Assembly (NCBI GenBank): GCA_958295895.1
Contig: CATQHI010000008.1
Coordinates: 245,663-309,662 of the forward strand
Length of the DNA: 64,000 nt
Source: Saprospiraceae bacterium
Lineage (GTDB): Bacteria; Bacteroidota; Bacteroidia; Chitinophagales; Saprospiraceae
Direction of reading: 5' to 3'
How positions within the stretch are numbered: position 1 is the stretch's first letter; each line of letters opens with the position of its first letter. The notes below the pieces were generated by a model. The model saw only the letters and a program-made list of their open reading frames with translations, did no database searches and had not been told where the DNA came from. Made by a program: the position numbers and the translations under genes. Of the stretch, positions 63,401 through 64,000 are shown piece after piece.

Positions 63401-63417
63401 GCGAGGAGGTAGCGCAT
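57448..63417 (-). CDS. Bacterial alpha-2-macroglobulin family protein
   Basis: A 1989-residue envelope protein with signal peptide MRYLLALLLLTLTAALVAQ. A helical N-terminal part (20-360) precedes MG domains (from about 480; TLLTDRPLYRPGQLVHVYG, VTDAYGRFSVDFELP). The alpha-2-macroglobulin core follows, with the thioester motif YPYDCTEQLANR (Cys1439 to Gln1442), and a toroid and receptor-like C-terminus (57-59 kb). It would trap proteases at the envelope. A TonB-plug-like SEVVITGY lies near 1170, next to an AAPAAPP linker encoded by the dispersed GC motif. A GC palindrome at 58383-58409 encodes SPSAGRGRG. No pbpC follows; the usual E. coli partner is absent here. Confidence 0.93.
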   Translation of the reverse strand: MRYLLALLLLTLTAALVAQTDPADYAKLKAYVEAGKYQSALTIADSIYARAARGGQSDELLRALGERVTLTQLLAEDEQEAALGVLREALSTQGQDPVVAALTHLMLGEVYSNYAQQNQYRLSQVTEVAGQEVSDSLPLADYTLQQLLAAGRNHLYHSLTLAREQQTRLAEIPALVVGGETRRDELPTLYDLLVGRAMDLLSSSLGSLTDDRPLDAAELLVPAGDFCDLNLAARYDTTQATPRKLLLYQEWISFHLNEVTPALLYADLERLRYVHQLGAADSLYIRALEQAYERYTALPERDRFLVEMARLLDRDDVSLGELPRVRALALLERVGEEDEVARVEAVQLRASITAATLSTQTHSHYPRGEHLLVYLIYRNVEQVYYRLYSYDPARPADYIRDVSERLAEIQQGELVGSGNQRLAPNDDYSQHTTELDLATLPAGGYYLVVSDSENFDPEAGTFTVSDFQVTDLSTLKVSSETGGPVQVVDRTTGAAVADVRVEVYRSNRRDQDYRLVYTRRSDDDGVFTLPAPKDYAQYRLVLTHASTGDRLVTNLYTYNNRSGGSLTQTYTTLLTDRPLYRPGQLVHVYGLQYQTGVDQLPSILPEVTVTVILRDANYQEVAQQQAITDAYGRFSVDFELPESGLTGEFSIQTDNGNAAIRVEEYKRPRFEVTLEAPEAAVPGQPVTVRGEALTYAGPPVTDARVNYRVYLEEVRWYFYRGYGGDGGGGERELVTSGETTSGEQGEFNLTFTPSASLGTTGYPSYRYVIETDVADQTGETHTATTTVGIRGERPAVVVTVSKETLDRGDSLTIRAQTDQRDTTLAIQLRITPVTKPNASLLERDWPVPDRPVIERDSFVDHFPYLSYAAVPELAEWPTDGDSVYQTTATLRQGTATVSLPADFPAGHYRIDWRYADGIAGAPAAFSVYNSATAELPAGTLYQFTDVPDSVRVDEPINFTLLSALDLPLVLSRWESRSGLVLERDSTTARRLTLRYTPTEADRGGLFHQLAFVRLNRVFQESRQLPLPWENKALHVTYATFRSKLRPGTPEEWTLQLKSNDSLPAAAAALATMYDASLDQLYAGQGWQFSPYPVYGGSGSLVENASFGSAFGESYGNSAGTPQDTIPQLPYLNLTTSNLTNQLRGKAASISLRSRMTMPENAAPEVQDAALSEVVITGYAEADEPSPTSAAPAAPPISAEPPVDLRTNLQETAFWLPDLTAGPDGSLRVTFTSPEALTAWKFRLFAHDKALNYVISQREVMTQKELMVLPNAPRFLREGDQMELTAKVSNLTDLAMDVRIDLELFNPDGSEVVRVESSGASELLRLEDSSSATVRFPISVPDGASLDGPLGYRIIARSGSFSDGEENVVPILSDRTLLTVSQPFYLRRGETKEVILPGLLPSSPVSPSLAPISYTLQATTNPAWLALKALPYLMEYPYDCTEQLANRYFANQLAYQTVSTKPVLKEVFNQWEADSTALLSELEKNQDLKTALLTETPWVRAAQSEAEQRARIGELFQLERLAREQQKDLAKLAARQESDGAYSWFPGGPSDRYMTQYVVETIARMQQLGVIDPAQRATVDQITTAALRYLDRQLEEDYKQLLAETKDSTQLRQDYQPTPLQLHYLYARTLIEEASAPSTKAFDFYRERAFAEWLSYGLYEQALIAITMAHSPSAGRGRGEVILASLRERALHKDEFGMYWKYEQGYSWNELPIETHTRLLEAFRTIDPRPEELDEMRLYLLTNKRTTAWPTTKATAAAVYAILNSGETFTIDQPTQPITASWPGRTTKALSTRVRALQETAEAATGEFTLRVPAEQVSSDLATTTIANPGNDLVWGGVFWQYTELADRVEASHTGPLSLERTLYKKVGDQLQPITEDAPLHPGDRITVRLTLRSDRAMDYVHVKDRRAATFEPVDALSGYQYQNGLGYYFTPGDLATNFFIDHLPRGTYTLEYDLFATYVGSFSSGLGRVECMYAPEFGGNSSGNRVSVE
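59833..59850 (-). repeat. Dispersed 18-nt GC motif inside the macroglobulin gene
   Basis: On the coding strand it is an exact GCACCTGCGGCCCCGCCC and encodes APAAPP in a linker between the TonB-plug-like segment and the next macroglobulin domain. Confidence 0.8.
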
Positions 63418-63474
63418 ACGGTGGCGAAGTTCGGGGTTTCTCCTACTTGATGCAGCTTTCCCCCGAATTGCACA

Positions 63475-63492
63475 GCACCTGCGCCCCCGCCC
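63475..63492 (+). repeat. Dispersed 18-nt GC motif, one mismatch
   Basis: GCACCTGCGCCCCCGCCC lies immediately after the stop of the T9SS cargo gene (minus strand) and 57 bp before the macroglobulin start, opposite in direction to both. Confidence 0.7.
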
Positions 63493-64000
63493 CTATTCCT
63501 TTAGGATGCGCGTACTGACCTGCGTCTCACCGGCACCTAGCACCAGGGTATACATGCCCCGCGGCCAGGTAGCAGTAGCGATGGTAGGCTGGGGCCCCGG
63601 CGCGAGGGTAAGGGTCGTGAGCCGCTGCCCCGTGAAACCGAATACCGTGACGTTGACCGGCTCCCCCTCCAGGCCGGCGGGTACAGTGAGGGTAAGTCGG
63701 TCGGTGACTGGGTTGGGGAAGATGCCCCAGGGTGCCGCGCTTCGCTCATTGGCGGTAATGGAGGTGGTGGTCGTCAGCGACTCACCCACCGGATGGATGA
63801 AGAATTCACTGAAGCCGGCCACGCCGATATCCACGTAGTAACCATCGCCAAAGCGCCCCGCGCCGCGAAACCGCACGGACTTTCCACCGCCAGGATAGGC
63901 CGCAGAACAAACCGCGGCCGGTACCTTCGTCACATCGAGCTCTCCGGCGGCCGTAATGGCCCCGCTGCTGATGAGGGTGGCTACGTCATCGGCACTCAGG
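63493..64000 (-). CDS. T9SS-secreted protein, C-terminal part (cut by window edge)
   Basis: The frame is open to the right edge. The visible 168 residues include a beta-rich segment (KSVRFRGAGRFGDGYYVDIGVAGFSEFF) and a type A sorting domain: GIFPNPVTDRLTLTVPAG, VNVTVFGFTGQRLTTLT and a final MYTLVLGAGETQVSTRILKE. This domain sends proteins through the type IX secretion system, for which gldK and porP lie in the same window. The function of the cargo part cannot be told. It may share a transcript with the macroglobulin gene downstream (75-bp gap). Confidence 0.88.
   Translation of the reverse strand, partial: LSADDVATLISSGAITAAGELDVTKVPAAVCSAAYPGGGKSVRFRGAGRFGDGYYVDIGVAGFSEFFIHPVGESLTTTTSITANERSAAPWGIFPNPVTDRLTLTVPAGLEGEPVNVTVFGFTGQRLTTLTLAPGPQPTIATATWPRGMYTLVLGAGETQVSTRILKE

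Overview
The window comes from a high-GC member of the Bacteroidetes, most like the Saprospiria (Lewinella/Neolewinella type). The evidence is a type IX secretion system (T9SS) pair (PorP/SprF and GldK), a C-terminal T9SS sorting domain at the right edge, TonB-dependent receptor and CarboxypepD-reg architecture, DUF3822 beside rsmD, a LytS/LytTR two-component pair, and the near absence of Shine-Dalgarno sequences. The genus is inferred. No rRNA, tRNA, CRISPR array or transposase was recognised.

Layout. 0-8 kb: the end of a PLP aminotransferase, a cystathionine gamma-synthase/lyase, a PQQ dehydrogenase with a cytochrome c domain, a lipoprotein, hpt, a GNAT acetyltransferase, and a minus-strand run (small unknown protein, TIGR01777 epimerase, TIGR03915-type DNA metabolism protein). 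8-20 kb: NhaC antiporter, GH3 synthetase, barrel protein, the rsmD-DUF3822 block, tsaD, a TonB receptor coupled to a thioredoxin, a GT2 glycosyltransferase and a membrane protein. 20-33 kb: TlpA thioredoxin, lspA, queG, a DUF255-porP-gldK operon, S41 protease, MarR regulator, sterol desaturase and a large lipoprotein. 33-41.5 kb: HbpS/GlcG protein, a complete RND efflux operon and a carboxylesterase.

41.5-52.3 kb differs from the rest. It holds a frameshifted gene and its Tat-exported paralog, a GH65 remnant, two broken AAA ATPases with start-codon palindromes, a hairpin cluster, a membrane-anchored SF2 helicase coupled to two DUF3592 proteins, and a frameshifted acyl-CoA oxidase. Seven apparent frameshifts cluster here and none were noticed elsewhere. 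Most are one extra base in a G or C run, so assembly error is a real alternative to gene decay. 52.3-64 kb: OYE reductase, an MBL-rhodanese fusion that has lost its metal ligands, a zinc-finger-like membrane protein, a LytS/LytTR pair, a 1989-residue alpha-2-macroglobulin and a T9SS cargo end.

The most unusual signals are short dispersed elements. An 18-nt motif (GCACCTGCGGCCCCGCCC) recurs between genes and, in one reading frame, inside genes. A 34-nt palindromic element occurs both in the PQQ dehydrogenase linker and in a noncoding hairpin cluster. A palindrome sits in frame inside the acyl-CoA oxidase. Together they suggest short repeats that enter protein linkers in this lineage. The helicase-DUF3592-DUF3592 operon is the best candidate for an undescribed multi-gene system.
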